Source: Aminivibrio pyruvatiphilus
GTDB lineage: Bacteria > Synergistota > Synergistia > Synergistales > Aminobacteriaceae
DNA length: 56,606 bases
Assembly (NCBI RefSeq): GCF_004366815.1
Contig: NZ_SORI01000020.1
Coordinates: 1-56,606 of the forward strand
Direction of reading: 5' to 3'
Positions 1 to 8,506 of this stretch are shown here, piece after piece. How positions within the stretch are numbered: position 1 is the stretch's first letter; every line of letters begins with the position of its first letter. The notes below the pieces were generated by a model. That model was given only the letters and a program-made list of their open reading frames with translations. It searched no databases and had not been told where the DNA came from. The position numbers and the translations under genes were made by a program.

Positions 1-132
1 AAGACCTGAAAAACCTGAAAAAGGGTAAGAAAGAAAGGAAACGGGGAAACGAAAACAGTTCATTTCCCCGTCCGGGGAGTTATCCCTTTACTTGAGGGAA
101 GGAACCTGCGGATTTAGGTTCGACGGAAACTG

Positions 133-160
133 TTGACCTTTTCGAAAAAAAGAGTATGAT
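133..160 (+). promoter_or_regulatory. Sigma-70-type promoter of the riboswitch transcript
   Basis: TTGACC (133-138) and TATGAT (155-160) are separated by 16 bp. Transcription would begin near 167, about 20 bases before the first riboswitch helix. Bases 1-132 show no gene that I can support. Confidence 0.7.
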
Positions 161-187
161 TTGAATATGAACCCTGACAACTGAAAA

Positions 188-296
188 CTTTTATCCAGAG
201 TGGCTGAGGGACTGGCCCTATGAAGCCCGGCAACCTGCCTGAAAAGGCGTGGTGCCAACACCAGCGCCCCGATAATTTCGGGGCGGATGATAAGAG
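188..296 (+). ncRNA. SAM-I (S-box) riboswitch aptamer
   Basis: The S-box hallmarks are present in order: helix P1 (188-195 pairing with 289-296), the AGAGTGGCTGAGGGA-type segment after P1, GAAGCCCGGCAACC, then GTGCCAA. S-box RNAs bind S-adenosylmethionine and normally switch methionine and SAM synthesis or uptake genes off. The 3' strand of P1 overlaps bases 294-300 (gaggaga), which can instead pair with 349-355 (tctcctc) in the terminator. SAM binding would therefore favour termination. The next genes are not recognisable sulfur-metabolism genes. Confidence 0.93.
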
Positions 297-344
297 GAGA
301 CCCATGCACGGATCATTCATGGTCCATGCCTCATGGCGGCCACA

Positions 345-372
345 GGCCTCTCCTCGGAGAGGCCTTTTTTTT
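345..372 (+). terminator. Riboswitch expression-platform terminator
   Basis: A perfect 9-bp GC-rich stem (345-353 with 356-364) with a 2-base turn is followed by eight T. Its 5' arm contains the bases that pair with the 3' P1 strand of the aptamer in the antiterminated state, so it is the regulated terminator of the leader. Confidence 0.9.
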
Positions 373-429
373 GTCTTTTTTTACCGGTTCGCCTGAACCG
401 GAACCCATTTCCTGAAGGAGGAACTGCCC

Positions 430-1041
430 ATGAGCACGATCGACTATTCCTGGCGCCCCGAAGACTATTCCGAGCCCTTCGACCCGGAGGAGCTGATGCT
501 CAGCCGCATCAGCGGCGCCGCCAGGCGGGAGGTTGTCCGGAAAATGATAGAAGAGGGCGGGACGGACGCCGTTCCTGAGGGGCTTGAAATGGCAACCCTC
601 AGCCATGACGAGAGGAGGACCCTGGGCTTATTCCACCCCTCCTTCCTCGGAGGGGAATACCTGCCGCCGTGCCGGGAATACGAAGTGGAGATCGCAAGGG
701 TCACCATCCGGTCCACCACCTACGACGTCGTCTCCGTCCGGGCGAAATACGGGAAGAACCGCATCAGCTACAGGATAAACGACGAGTACAACGGCGATAA
801 CCTCGGCGAAAAGCACACGCGCACCTCGATCCGGCCCCTCACCCTCGGGAGCCTGCTGGATTTTCTCACCGGTGCCTGGAGCCTTTACGAAAGCGTGGAA
901 TACAACTACCCCGATGACCTGGAAGGGCAGCTCGGGTTCTTCTGGGGAGAGTCCCTGCATTACCCCGATTTCGACGAGGCCCTGCGGGAACAGGTGACGG
1001 AGCGTTTTTACCAAACCGCCGGGAAAACGGAACAGTCCTGA
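430..1041 (+). CDS. Hypothetical protein, paralogue 1 of a tandem pair
   Basis: A 203-residue acidic protein of a family I do not recognise. It has no signal peptide or membrane segment, so it is probably cytoplasmic. The start ATG follows a strong AAGGAGG site, and the same leader (gaaggaggaactgccc) precedes the second paralogue. Residues conserved with that paralogue include the N-terminal SxIDYSWRPE, a central RSTTYDV, SIRPLTLG/SVRPLTLG and the C-terminal YPDDLEGQLGFFWGES. The conserved aromatic and acidic C-terminal block suggests a folded interaction domain, but no catalytic motif is visible. It is the first gene downstream of the SAM-I riboswitch, so SAM level should control it. An immunity-like or other small adaptor protein is possible; no function can be assigned. 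Confidence 0.8.
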   Translation: MSTIDYSWRPEDYSEPFDPEELMLSRISGAARREVVRKMIEEGGTDAVPEGLEMATLSHDERRTLGLFHPSFLGGEYLPPCREYEVEIARVTIRSTTYDVVSVRAKYGKNRISYRINDEYNGDNLGEKHTRTSIRPLTLGSLLDFLTGAWSLYESVEYNYPDDLEGQLGFFWGESLHYPDFDEALREQVTERFYQTAGKTEQS

Positions 1042-1079
1042 CGGACCGGAGCCGCTCCGCTGGAGAAAGAGGAATACCG

Positions 1080-1206
1080 ATGATTGCGGCGTGCCTGATC
1101 TTTTGGCTTGTTTCACGACTGCGGGACAGGGGGGAATGAATCCATGAACACGGGAAAGAGCACTTTCCGCCGGTTGTCTGAATCTGTTCCGGTTCAGGGG
1201 CCATGA
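1080..1206 (+). other. Relic of a deleted gene between the tandem paralogues
   Basis: Around 1128-1155 the sequence ggggggaatgaatccatgaacacggg almost repeats the junction between the second paralogue and the next gene (ggggaggaatgaatccatgtacacggg at about 1911-1937). The reading frame from 1144 (MNTGKSTFRR...) ends after 20 codons at 1206. A 19-codon frame at 1080-1139 (MIAACLIFWLV...) precedes it. The simplest reading is that a two-gene unit was duplicated and the copy of the 346-residue gene was then almost entirely deleted here. Confidence 0.5.
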
Positions 1207-1289
1207 CGGCCGAAGGGCTCTCCCCCAGGAGCCATTATCCGGGTTCTCAGGAACCGGATCAAATTTATTCACCGAAGGAGGAACTGCCC

Positions 1290-1922
1290 ATGAGCATGAT
1301 CGACTATTCCTGGCGCCCCGAAGGTTATTTTGAGCCTACCGACCCGGAGGATCTGATGCTCAGCCGGATCACCGGCGCCGCCAGGCGGGAAGCCGTACGG
1401 AAAATGGTACGGGATGGCGGCATGGACGCCGTTCCGGAGGGATTCGGCAACGAGGAGCTCAGCGAACGGCACAGGACGGCCTGGGGACGGATCCACCCCA
1501 TGTGCATGGGAGGGGAGTTCCTTCTGCCCTGCGAGCCCGGAGAGCTGGAGATCGCCCGGCTGACCATCCGGTCCACCACCTACGACGTCCTCTCCGTCCG
1601 GGCGAAACGGACAAAAAACCGTATCCGGGTCAGGGTTGACGACGAATACGACGGCGAGACCCTCAACAGGAAACACATGTGCACCTCCGTCCGGCCCCTC
1701 ACCCTCGGGCGCCTGCTGGACCTCGTGATCACCGGGTGGGACTTCTTCGAGTGTCTGGAAAACAACTACCCCGACGACCTGGAAGGGCAGCTCGGCTTCT
1801 TCTGGGGAGAGTCCCGGCTCTACCCTGAATTCGACGAGGCCCTGCGAGAAAGGGTCACGGAGTATTTCCGCGCACACCATGAAGCGGAAGAAGATGAAGA
1901 AAATGCAGAAGGGGAGGAATGA
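1290..1922 (+). CDS. Hypothetical protein, paralogue 2 of a tandem pair
   Basis: A 210-residue unrecognised protein, clearly a duplicate of the gene at 430-1041. It shares the start region (MSxIDYSWRPE), RSTTYDVLSVRAK, a VRPLTLG motif and NNYPDDLEGQLGFFWGES. ATG 1290 is chosen over an upstream in-frame ATG at 1203 because it carries AAGGAGG at 1275-1281 and the protein starts align. The C-terminus differs from paralogue 1 and ends in a highly acidic tail rich in Glu. It lies four bases upstream of the next start codon, so the two are probably translated together. The most divergent part is the middle (about residues 50-80), as might be expected for a partner-specific surface, but that is only inference. 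Confidence 0.8.
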   Translation: MSMIDYSWRPEGYFEPTDPEDLMLSRITGAARREAVRKMVRDGGMDAVPEGFGNEELSERHRTAWGRIHPMCMGGEFLLPCEPGELEIARLTIRSTTYDVLSVRAKRTKNRIRVRVDDEYDGETLNRKHMCTSVRPLTLGRLLDLVITGWDFFECLENNYPDDLEGQLGFFWGESRLYPEFDEALRERVTEYFRAHHEAEEDEENAEGEE

Positions 1923-1926
1923 ATCC

Positions 1927-2967
1927 ATGTACACGGGCAGGGACACCATCGAATGGATGTACGGGAAGCAGTTCAAGGCCGGCGGGGAATGGTCGGTCAG
2001 GACGGACAACGGGTTCCGGTGGTGGCCCACCGACCGGGCCCAGACGGTGGAGGTGGTGGGCGAGGCCGACGGGCCTTCCGGCGAGAGGGGCTATTACATA
2101 TCCGTCCGGACGGAGCTGTTCAAAGTCCGCAGCCTCGACGGCGACGCCCTGAAGGCCGTCAACATGACCCTCATGCCCTTCGCGTCCCTGGCGGGGCCGG
2201 TCTACGACCCCCGCCGGGGAACCCTGGACCTCTGCTCCTGGGCCCTTGTCTACGAGGAGATCAGCCCGTGGATGAACATTCTCCTCAGCATCGCGGCGGC
2301 CATGCAGATCCACGAGGCGCAGAGGCTGGGGGACAAATTCGGGGACTTCAGTCTGGAGAACGCCGTCAGCGGCCATCCCGAAAACGGCATCCGGGAAGGG
2401 TGGGACAATATCTCGGACCTGCTCCCCGCGTTCATCTCCGCCCAGGGAAGGGAGCCGTCCCGGTGGACCGCCCCCGAATTCCAGCACGCGGCCGACCTGC
2501 TCGGGAACATGCCCCCCGTCCTCCTGGCGACAGCCGGCGGGCCCGGGCTGTCGGCGGAGTTCCCCTTCGGGACCTTTTCCTCCCTCTGCAGGATGTCGGC
2601 GGAGGAATCTCACCCCTTCTACGGCAACGGCCTGCTGATCACCCATTTCTTCCCCGTTTCGGGAAAGAAGGGGGAGGAAGAAAAATGGATCCGGAAAGCC
2701 CTCTCCCTCAACATGCCGCTCCTGGGGTCCGACCCGGCGGGGTACGGCTTCGGCAGCTACACCTACAGTGACGGGATGATCGTCCACGCCGCCTTTTACC
2801 CCAACACCCTCTACAGCCCCGGCCTCCTGCTGAACCTTCTCCTCTCCTGCGGGGCCAGGGGAATGGCCATGAACAGGGAGCTCGCCGGGGTCAAGGGGGG
2901 CGAAAACCCCTTCCTCCTCTCCCGGAGCGCCGTGGAGCGGCTCATGGATCTCCTGGGGAAAAACTGA
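1927..2967 (+). CDS. Hypothetical protein (346 aa)
   Basis: An unrecognised 346-residue protein with no signal peptide. ATG 1927 is preferred because GGGGAGG lies at about 1911-1917 and an upstream in-frame ATG (1879) would overlap the preceding gene by more than 40 bases. The sequence is rich in Trp, Gly and Pro, with one hydrophobic helix at about residues 113-125 (PWMNILLSIAAAM) and another near the C-terminus (SPGLLLNLLLSCG). No known motif is visible. It sits in a tight operon with the tandem paralogues upstream and a 129-residue protein 19 bp downstream, so the products may act together. Confidence 0.75.
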   Translation: MYTGRDTIEWMYGKQFKAGGEWSVRTDNGFRWWPTDRAQTVEVVGEADGPSGERGYYISVRTELFKVRSLDGDALKAVNMTLMPFASLAGPVYDPRRGTLDLCSWALVYEEISPWMNILLSIAAAMQIHEAQRLGDKFGDFSLENAVSGHPENGIREGWDNISDLLPAFISAQGREPSRWTAPEFQHAADLLGNMPPVLLATAGGPGLSAEFPFGTFSSLCRMSAEESHPFYGNGLLITHFFPVSGKKGEEEKWIRKALSLNMPLLGSDPAGYGFGSYTYSDGMIVHAAFYPNTLYSPGLLLNLLLSCGARGMAMNRELAGVKGGENPFLLSRSAVERLMDLLGKN

Positions 2968-2986
2968 CAGCAAAGGAGGAACCGCG

Positions 2987-3376
2987 ATGAGGGACATGAT
3001 CTGCAAACTGATGGAAGACGCCGGGCTTGAGTTTGGCGAAAACGTAAGCGACGGCAACGGCGGGACCGTCCGGTATGGCGGGTGGCGGAAAAGGGGCGGC
3101 TGGGTCGCGGCCGGGAACAGCGCCCGGGAGGTGCGGCAGAGCCTCCTGGGCCTGAAAAGACGGGACGAAAGACAGTTCATCAGGAAGGCCGTCGCCGGTG
3201 CCGGCCTCCGTCTCTCCATCTCTGAAAGAAGCGTCCCGGACAACGGAGAGATCGTCAGCTCCATCCTCTACAGGGGATGGAGCGACGACGGCGAGGAGGT
3301 GGTAGTGGGCTCATGCCTGGGCGAGATCCTGGAATCTCTCGAGAAATGGCGGGACAATCAAATCCGGAAGGAGTAA
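2987..3376 (+). CDS. Small protein made of two internal repeats
   Basis: A 129-residue protein preceded by AAGGAGGAA. It consists of two copies of a roughly 55-residue unit. The first (about residues 4-58) contains DAGLEFG, then YGGW, then VAAGNSAREVRQSL. The second (about 64-122) contains GAGLRLS, then YRGW, then VVVGSCLGEILESL. The common pattern is a GL beta strand, a YxGW strand, a VxxG turn and a helix with E...SL, which reads as a duplicated small alpha/beta domain. No family or function is recognised. It is the last gene of the riboswitch-led operon. Confidence 0.75.
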   Translation: MRDMICKLMEDAGLEFGENVSDGNGGTVRYGGWRKRGGWVAAGNSAREVRQSLLGLKRRDERQFIRKAVAGAGLRLSISERSVPDNGEIVSSILYRGWSDDGEEVVVGSCLGEILESLEKWRDNQIRKE

Positions 3377-3555
3377 GTTCCGTAAATGATAGGATAGTGC
3401 ATAAATTTTCTGCCATAATGGGGATCATATTGACTTTGCTCACGGGGGCGAACACAATAGTTTAAAATATTTACTAAATTAATCTTGAAATGGCATAAAA
3501 AGCAAAACGCAGGCCTCAAGTAAGAGGCGTGAAAAAATGAGTGGGGATGCGAAGA

Positions 3556-6333
3556 ATGGAAAACCATTTCCTAACAAACTACACAGATCAAGTCTTTCTG
3601 GATCGCATCAAAGAAAACCTACGCAAGTGCAAGGCATTCTATTTCTCGGTGAGTTTTATCAAAAAAGCCGGTTTGGTTTTGTTGTTCAAAGATATAGAAG
3701 CCGCAATTGAACGGGGGTGTTTCGGTCGCGTTATCACCTCAACGTATCAGAATTTTACTGATATAGAATCTCTCAAGAGCTTTTTTAGTTTAATGGCAAA
3801 ACATGAAAACTTCGAGTGCCATCTGGATTTCGAAAGCTTCTCCAATGAGCAGTATTCAACCCTGGGCTTCCACTCAAAGGGGTATCTTTTTGAGTTCGAC
3901 AACAGATATGAGGTCATTATTGGCTCATCGAACATCACCCGGTACGCTCTTTTGCAAAATATTGAATGGGACGTTGCAATTAGCGACTCCGTCCCAACAA
4001 ATTCCTTTATTAAGGCCAAGAGCGAATTTCAAACTCTTTGGGAAACAACTCATCCCCTCAGTAGTGAAATTCTCAACCAGTACGCGAATAAATTGCATTA
4101 CGCCATTGAACGCTGGGATATGGACTATGACCTTGAAAATAGGGAGATAAAGCCAAACTTTATGCAGAGGCGAGCGCTGAAGGAGTTGAATCGCTTTCGA
4201 GCGATGGGTTTGTCAAAAGCACTTGTTGTCGCGGCTGCAGGGAGCGGAAAAACCTATCTAACGGCTTTTGATGCTTGTAACTTTAATCCCAAACGTTTGC
4301 TGTACGTTGTCCATGAAGGCTCGATTTTAAAGAGGTCGCTGGAGACATTTCAGAATGTTTTCGGTAGTAATGTGAGTTATGGTGTTTTCAGTGGGGAAAG
4401 CAAAGATCTGGATGCAAATTTTGTATTCGCGACGAACTTGACCATGAGCCGGTCTCTTGAATTGTTCAAAAGAAACGAATTTGATTACCTCGTAGTCGAT
4501 GAATGCCACCATGCAACTGCAGCTACTTACAAAAAGATTATTTCCTACTTTGAGCCGGAATTTCTTCTGGGTTTGACAGCAACGCCAGAGCGTATGGACA
4601 ATCAGGACGTCTTTGAACTGTTTGATGGGAATGTACCCTATGAACTCCGTCTCAGGGACGCTATTGCCAACGATCTGGTTGTACCGTTCAAATATTTCGG
4701 GATCCGCGACACACTCGTTGAGTATGGTCTCAATAGAAACCAGGAAAGACGCATGATCGCGCAGATGGCGGACGAAAGGCATTGTGACTTTATATGCGAA
4801 GCAATTGAAACCCATCGTCCTGTGGGGAAATTAAAGGCACTTGCTTTCTGCCGGAATGTTACCCACGCCCGAATGATGTGTGAGGCTTTGAGCGACCGCT
4901 ATCATACAGCCTATTTAACCGGAAAAAACAACGTGGGGGAGAGAATTCGCGCATACAATGATCTGCAAAGTGACAGGACTGAACTGGAAATTCTTTTTAC
5001 TGTGGATATTTTGAACGAGGGTGTTGATATTCCGGGAATCAACATGGTGTTGTTTCTTCGACCAACGGAGTCATCAACGGTTTTCACTCAGCAACTTGGG
5101 CGTGGGCTCAGAAAATACACGGGAAAAGAATACGTGACGGTCCTTGATTTTATTGGAAACAGTTATAGACGTAGTGTGCAAATAGCTTTTGCCCTGAGCC
5201 GATTAGCTGCAAATTTTGTTGTGGAAAAGCGGTTGATGAAATCGCTAGTAAAAGACAACTTTATGGCTCTGGGCCTAGGTCAGTACGGTGTGGAAATACA
5301 TATTGATGATCTCAGTAAAGAGGAAATAGTGAACTTTCTGGAAAACGAGAACTTCAATAGCCTTTCCTATTTAAAACAAGACTATTTTAACTTCAAGAAG
5401 TATATCGGATCAGAACATGCCCCCAAGCATATGGACTACCTTAATAATGATTGTGCACCGGATATATTGCGTTTCATGAGCGTCAAAATTGATGGCAAGA
5501 AGACGAGCTCGTATTATAATTTCCTTCGAGGTATACAGGAAAAAGATTTGCCTGTTTTTTCTGATGAGCAAATTCTCTTCATCAACTACCTCTCCTCCAT
5601 GCTGCCCCTCGTTCGTCAGCACGAATTCGTGATGTACAAATGTTTGATAAGTGGAGTTTGCAACCGCTCCGCGATAGAACATGAGCTTTCAGAAAATATG
5701 AGAAACTTCCGGAATGAAGAGGCTGTACACGCTCAAAAGTATATGATGGAATCTGGTTTTATCTCGACCGAAAACGATGAAATTAAGCTGAATGCACCAT
5801 TAGATGACCAGTATGTCGAGTATGTTCAAGATTTGTTGGTTTATGGACTGACTCGTTATGTTGTTGATTATGACGATGCTGACGATTTTAAGTTATGGGC
5901 AAGTTACCGCATCGATCAGGTTCAGCTCAAGCTTTGCAAAAACCCGAGATATACAATGAAGGGAACCTATGTCTATGATGGCGTCGTCTACATTTTTGCT
6001 TCGATAAAAAAAGATGCCAGTATTCAGGAGCATTTGAATTATAAGGACAAATTTCTGCAGGCAAACTTGTTTCAATGGGAATGCGAAGCAGGTCTTAAGC
6101 CTGAGAATCAGCAAGAACTGATCCAAAGTACAAAAGCCTTTTTGTTTATTCGGAAAGTCGAATCGGAAAATGGCATCGTGCTTCCCTTCACCTTTGTGGG
6201 TACTGGTAAGCTTGAGAACCCGAGAAAAACTGATAATCCAAGAGGTTCGTTACTCTTTGATATCTGGATTGACGAACCTCTTCCCGACTACCTTCAATAC
6301 GATTTCGGCCTCTCGAAAGGAATGGACTCATGA
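3556..6333 (+). CDS. PLD-like nuclease/superfamily 2 helicase/DUF3427-type protein
   Basis: A 925-residue protein with three parts. The N-terminal phospholipase-D-like domain has H106-S-K108 and GSSN (123-126), the HxK...GSxN signature. The superfamily 2 helicase core has Walker A AAAGSGKT (226-233), DECH (315-318), LTATP and a QQLGRGLRK motif VI. A long C-terminal region has the layout of DUF3427-type helicases. ATG 3556 has GGGGA eight bases upstream; GTG 3541 and ATG 3547 are alternatives. Base composition is clearly AT-richer than the neighbours, a sign of transfer. Its stop overlaps an ATG (ATGA, 6330-6333) that originally began mutT. The family is found in defence islands and DNA-processing loci; that this copy is antiphage is inference. 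It is probably cytoplasmic and acts on nucleic acid. Confidence 0.88.
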   Translation: MENHFLTNYTDQVFLDRIKENLRKCKAFYFSVSFIKKAGLVLLFKDIEAAIERGCFGRVITSTYQNFTDIESLKSFFSLMAKHENFECHLDFESFSNEQYSTLGFHSKGYLFEFDNRYEVIIGSSNITRYALLQNIEWDVAISDSVPTNSFIKAKSEFQTLWETTHPLSSEILNQYANKLHYAIERWDMDYDLENREIKPNFMQRRALKELNRFRAMGLSKALVVAAAGSGKTYLTAFDACNFNPKRLLYVVHEGSILKRSLETFQNVFGSNVSYGVFSGESKDLDANFVFATNLTMSRSLELFKRNEFDYLVVDECHHATAATYKKIISYFEPEFLLGLTATPERMDNQDVFELFDGNVPYELRLRDAIANDLVVPFKYFGIRDTLVEYGLNRNQERRMIAQMADERHCDFICEAIETHRPVGKLKALAFCRNVTHARMMCEALSDRYHTAYLTGKNNVGERIRAYNDLQSDRTELEILFTVDILNEGVDIPGINMVLFLRPTESSTVFTQQLGRGLRKYTGKEYVTVLDFIGNSYRRSVQIAFALSRLAANFVVEKRLMKSLVKDNFMALGLGQYGVEIHIDDLSKEEIVNFLENENFNSLSYLKQDYFNFKKYIGSEHAPKHMDYLNNDCAPDILRFMSVKIDGKKTSSYYNFLRGIQEKDLPVFSDEQILFINYLSSMLPLVRQHEFVMYKCLISGVCNRSAIEHELSENMRNFRNEEAVHAQKYMMESGFISTENDEIKLNAPLDDQYVEYVQDLLVYGLTRYVVDYDDADDFKLWASYRIDQVQLKLCKNPRYTMKGTYVYDGVVYIFASIKKDASIQEHLNYKDKFLQANLFQWECEAGLKPENQQELIQSTKAFLFIRKVESENGIVLPFTFVGTGKLENPRKTDNPRGSLLFDIWIDEPLPDYLQYDFGLSKGMDS

Positions 6334-6357
6334 TCGAAGTGGTGGCAGCCCTTATCC
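6152..6357 (+). repeat. 206-bp direct repeat, left copy
   Basis: Identical base for base to 14775-14980 (constant offset 8623). It covers the last 182 bases of the helicase gene and the first 28 bases of mutT. It ends exactly where the IS1634-type left inverted repeat begins at 6358. Confidence 0.95.
6330..6357 (+). pseudogene. mutT: 5' fragment of mutT cut by an insertion sequence
   Basis: The first 28 bases of the NUDIX gene (MIEVVAALI...), starting with an ATG that overlaps the helicase TGA. The frame then runs into insertion-sequence DNA and stops after a few codons. The complete gene survives at 14953-15330. Confidence 0.85.
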
Positions 6358-6441
6358 CCTGGATTCCCGGCCACACCTAACGAGAACGCCGGGTTAGCCG
6401 CAATAAATCCAGTGACAATCGAACTTTGACAACAAAAGTAC

Positions 6442-6470
6442 TTGACGTGCTCATCGTTATGTAATAATAT
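6442..6470 (+). promoter_or_regulatory. Promoter of the IS1634-type transposase
   Basis: TTGACG (6442-6447), a 17-bp spacer and TAATAT (6465-6470) lie just upstream of the GAGGAGG ribosome site and ATG at 6494. Confidence 0.6.
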
Positions 6471-6493
6471 ATACGTAACGAGGAGGTGGGGCT

Positions 6494-8104
6494 ATGGCAA
6501 GCATTGTCTTCCAGAAGGACAAACGCTCCGGGATCACCTACGCCTATGAATCGGTCTCCTACTGGGACAAGGAAAAAAAGCAGTCACGGGCGAAGCGGAC
6601 CCTGGTCGGCCGGGTCGATGAAAAAACAGGCGAGATCAGTCCCACCGACGGCAGGGGACGAAAGAAAAGAGCCGGGGAGACAGCGGCCAAGCCCGGCCCC
6701 GTTCCGGCCACCCGGACCGCGAGGCTCTTCTACGGTGCGACCTGGCTCTTCGATGCCATCGGGGAACAGCTGGGCATCACCGAGGACCTGAAGAGGTGCT
6801 TCCCGAAGACCTTCAGGCAGATCCTGTCCATAGCCTACTACCTTATTCTGGAGGACAAGAACCCGCTCTACCGGTTCGAGAAGTGGAGCACCCTTCACAA
6901 ACACCCCTGCGGGGAGAGCATCACCTCCCAGCGCAGCAGCGAGCTCTTCGCGTCCATCACGGAAGAAGGGAAGAACGAGTTCTTCAGGCTTCAGGGGAGA
7001 CGCCGTCTGGAGAATGAGTTCTGGGCTTATGACATCACCTCCATATCAAGCTGCTCCGAGTGCCTCAGGCAGGTTCTCTACGGCAACAACAAGGAGAACG
7101 ACCGTCTGCCCCAGTTGAACCTGGCCCTTGTCTTCGGCGAAAGCTCCGGGCTTCCTTTCTACTACGGCAAGATGGCCGGGAACATCCCCGACGTGAAGAC
7201 GGTCAAGCTTCTTCTGTCGGAGCTGGACATTCTCGGATACTCAAAGGTCAAGCTGGTCATGGACAGGGGGTTCTACAGCGAGGACAACCTCAACGCCCTC
7301 TTCAGGGAGCATGTCAAGTTCCTGATCGCGGGGAAGATGTCCCTGTCCTTCGTCAGGCAGAATCTGGAACCCATATACGGGCAGTTCCGCTCCTACGACC
7401 GCTTCAACGACACGTACGGGCTCTACTGCCATACGGTGCAGGCCGAATGGAACTACAGGCAATACCGTCCGTACAAGGGGGATACTGTCTCGGAGCCGAG
7501 GCGCATCTACGTGCACTACTACTACAACATCGACAGGGCGGCCGAGGAAGAGAAGGCCTTCGACCGCCGGCTGATCGCCCTCAGGAACGAACTCGAGTCG
7601 GGCAAAAGGGTTCCGGAGCACGAGGCCGGGTACAGCAGGTACTTCGACATCAGGACCGCACCCAAACGGGGGATCAGAGTCACCGTCAGGGAGGAAGCTG
7701 TGGCCAAAGAGAAAGAGCTGTTAGGTTTCTTCGCCCTGCTCACCAACGAGACCATGGACGCAGTCACCGCCCTTGAGCTCTACCGCAACAAGGACCTGGT
7801 CGAGAAGGCCTTCGGCAACCTCAAGGAGCGGCTCAACATGAGGCGAACTCTTGTTTCTTCGGAACAAAGCCTCGAAGGCAAACTGTTCGTTGAGTTCATC
7901 GCCCTGATTTACCTGTCGTACATAAAGAAGCGGATGCAGGATACGGGCCTGTTCAGGGACTACACCCTTCAGGGACTTCTGGATAAACTTGATGTGATCG
8001 AATGCTTTGAGCATCCGGGGCAAAGACTGCTTGTCGGCGAAGTTTTGGAGAAACAGAAACAAATCTATGTCGCGCTGGGTGTTCCGCCTCCAGGCTCGTT
8101 ATGA
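6494..8104 (+). CDS. IS1634-family (IS4 superfamily) transposase
   Basis: A 536-residue DDE transposase with the layout of the IS1634 family: an N-terminal segment with SYWDKEKKQSRAKRTLVGRVDEKTG, a central Asp region (ELDILGYSKVKLVMDRGFYSEDNL) and the C-terminal catalytic-Glu region (ELYRNKDLVEKAFGNLKERLNMRR). It is full length and uninterrupted, with a good ribosome site (GAGGAGGTGGGG), so it is probably active. Its stop lies 17 bp inside the right end of the element. This element broke an ArsR-type gene on its right and abuts the duplicated helicase/mutT junction on its left. Confidence 0.9.
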   Translation: MASIVFQKDKRSGITYAYESVSYWDKEKKQSRAKRTLVGRVDEKTGEISPTDGRGRKKRAGETAAKPGPVPATRTARLFYGATWLFDAIGEQLGITEDLKRCFPKTFRQILSIAYYLILEDKNPLYRFEKWSTLHKHPCGESITSQRSSELFASITEEGKNEFFRLQGRRRLENEFWAYDITSISSCSECLRQVLYGNNKENDRLPQLNLALVFGESSGLPFYYGKMAGNIPDVKTVKLLLSELDILGYSKVKLVMDRGFYSEDNLNALFREHVKFLIAGKMSLSFVRQNLEPIYGQFRSYDRFNDTYGLYCHTVQAEWNYRQYRPYKGDTVSEPRRIYVHYYYNIDRAAEEEKAFDRRLIALRNELESGKRVPEHEAGYSRYFDIRTAPKRGIRVTVREEAVAKEKELLGFFALLTNETMDAVTALELYRNKDLVEKAFGNLKERLNMRRTLVSSEQSLEGKLFVEFIALIYLSYIKKRMQDTGLFRDYTLQGLLDKLDVIECFEHPGQRLLVGEVLEKQKQIYVALGVPPPGSL

Positions 8105-8121
8105 GTGGGCGGGAATCCAGG

Positions 8122-8324
8122 TTTCGAGTCAACCGTACCAGCCGGGCCTGCCTCAGTACCCGGAGCTGATGGGAGATGGCGGAGGAACTCATGGAAAGAA
8201 GTTCAGCAATCTCGCTCACCCGCAGCTCCGAGATAGACAGGGCACAGAGAATACGGATGCGGGTAAGATCGCCGAGGACGTGAAAGAGATCGGCCAGTTC
8301 GGAGAGGGTTTCCTCCGCCGGCAT
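8122..8324 (-). pseudogene. ArsR/SmtB-type regulator, truncated by the insertion sequence
   Basis: The N-terminal part reads MPAEETLSELADLFHVLGDLTRIRIL, then SELRVSEIAELL and SSAISHQLRVLRQARLV. This is the winged helix-turn-helix of ArsR/SmtB metal or stress regulators, including the recognition-helix SxAxSxHLxxL pattern. About 68 codons remain before the frame enters the IS1634-type element at 8121. The effector-binding residues and the target operon are lost. The upstream side is also disrupted, since IS21-like terminal sequence begins about 65 bp away. Neither flank shows what it regulated. Confidence 0.8.
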
Positions 8325-8506
8325 GGCAGAGGCCAGGAAATTAACAGAACGGGTGGATTCAGTTTCCGGAGTGCGAAACGCGTTTTTTTAGAGCCACTTG
8401 CTCGCAGATATGAGAGCCGCCTCCGCGCTTAAACAGATCCATCGGCGCGCGGGGTGAAAGCCACCCCATTGGAACGAAGCGGCTCTGCACCTTGATAACC
8501 TGAAGA

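Larger units (their letters stand above)
6358..8121 (+). mobile_element. IS1634-type insertion sequence, complete
   Basis: The ends are matching inverted repeats: 5' CCTGGATTCCCGGCCACACC at 6358 and, on the complementary strand from 8121, CCTGGATTCCCGCCCACTC. Both continue into TAACGAG after one or two differences. The element is 1764 bp with one transposase gene. No short target duplication flanks it (left ...cttatcc, right tttcgag...), so at least one side was rearranged after insertion. Confidence 0.85.

Noticed and set aside
1855-3264. Long open frame on the minus strand opposite the riboswitch operon
   Set aside because: It is antisense to well-supported genes, has high-GC shadow composition rich in Pro, Gly and Arg, and no ribosome site or family signal.
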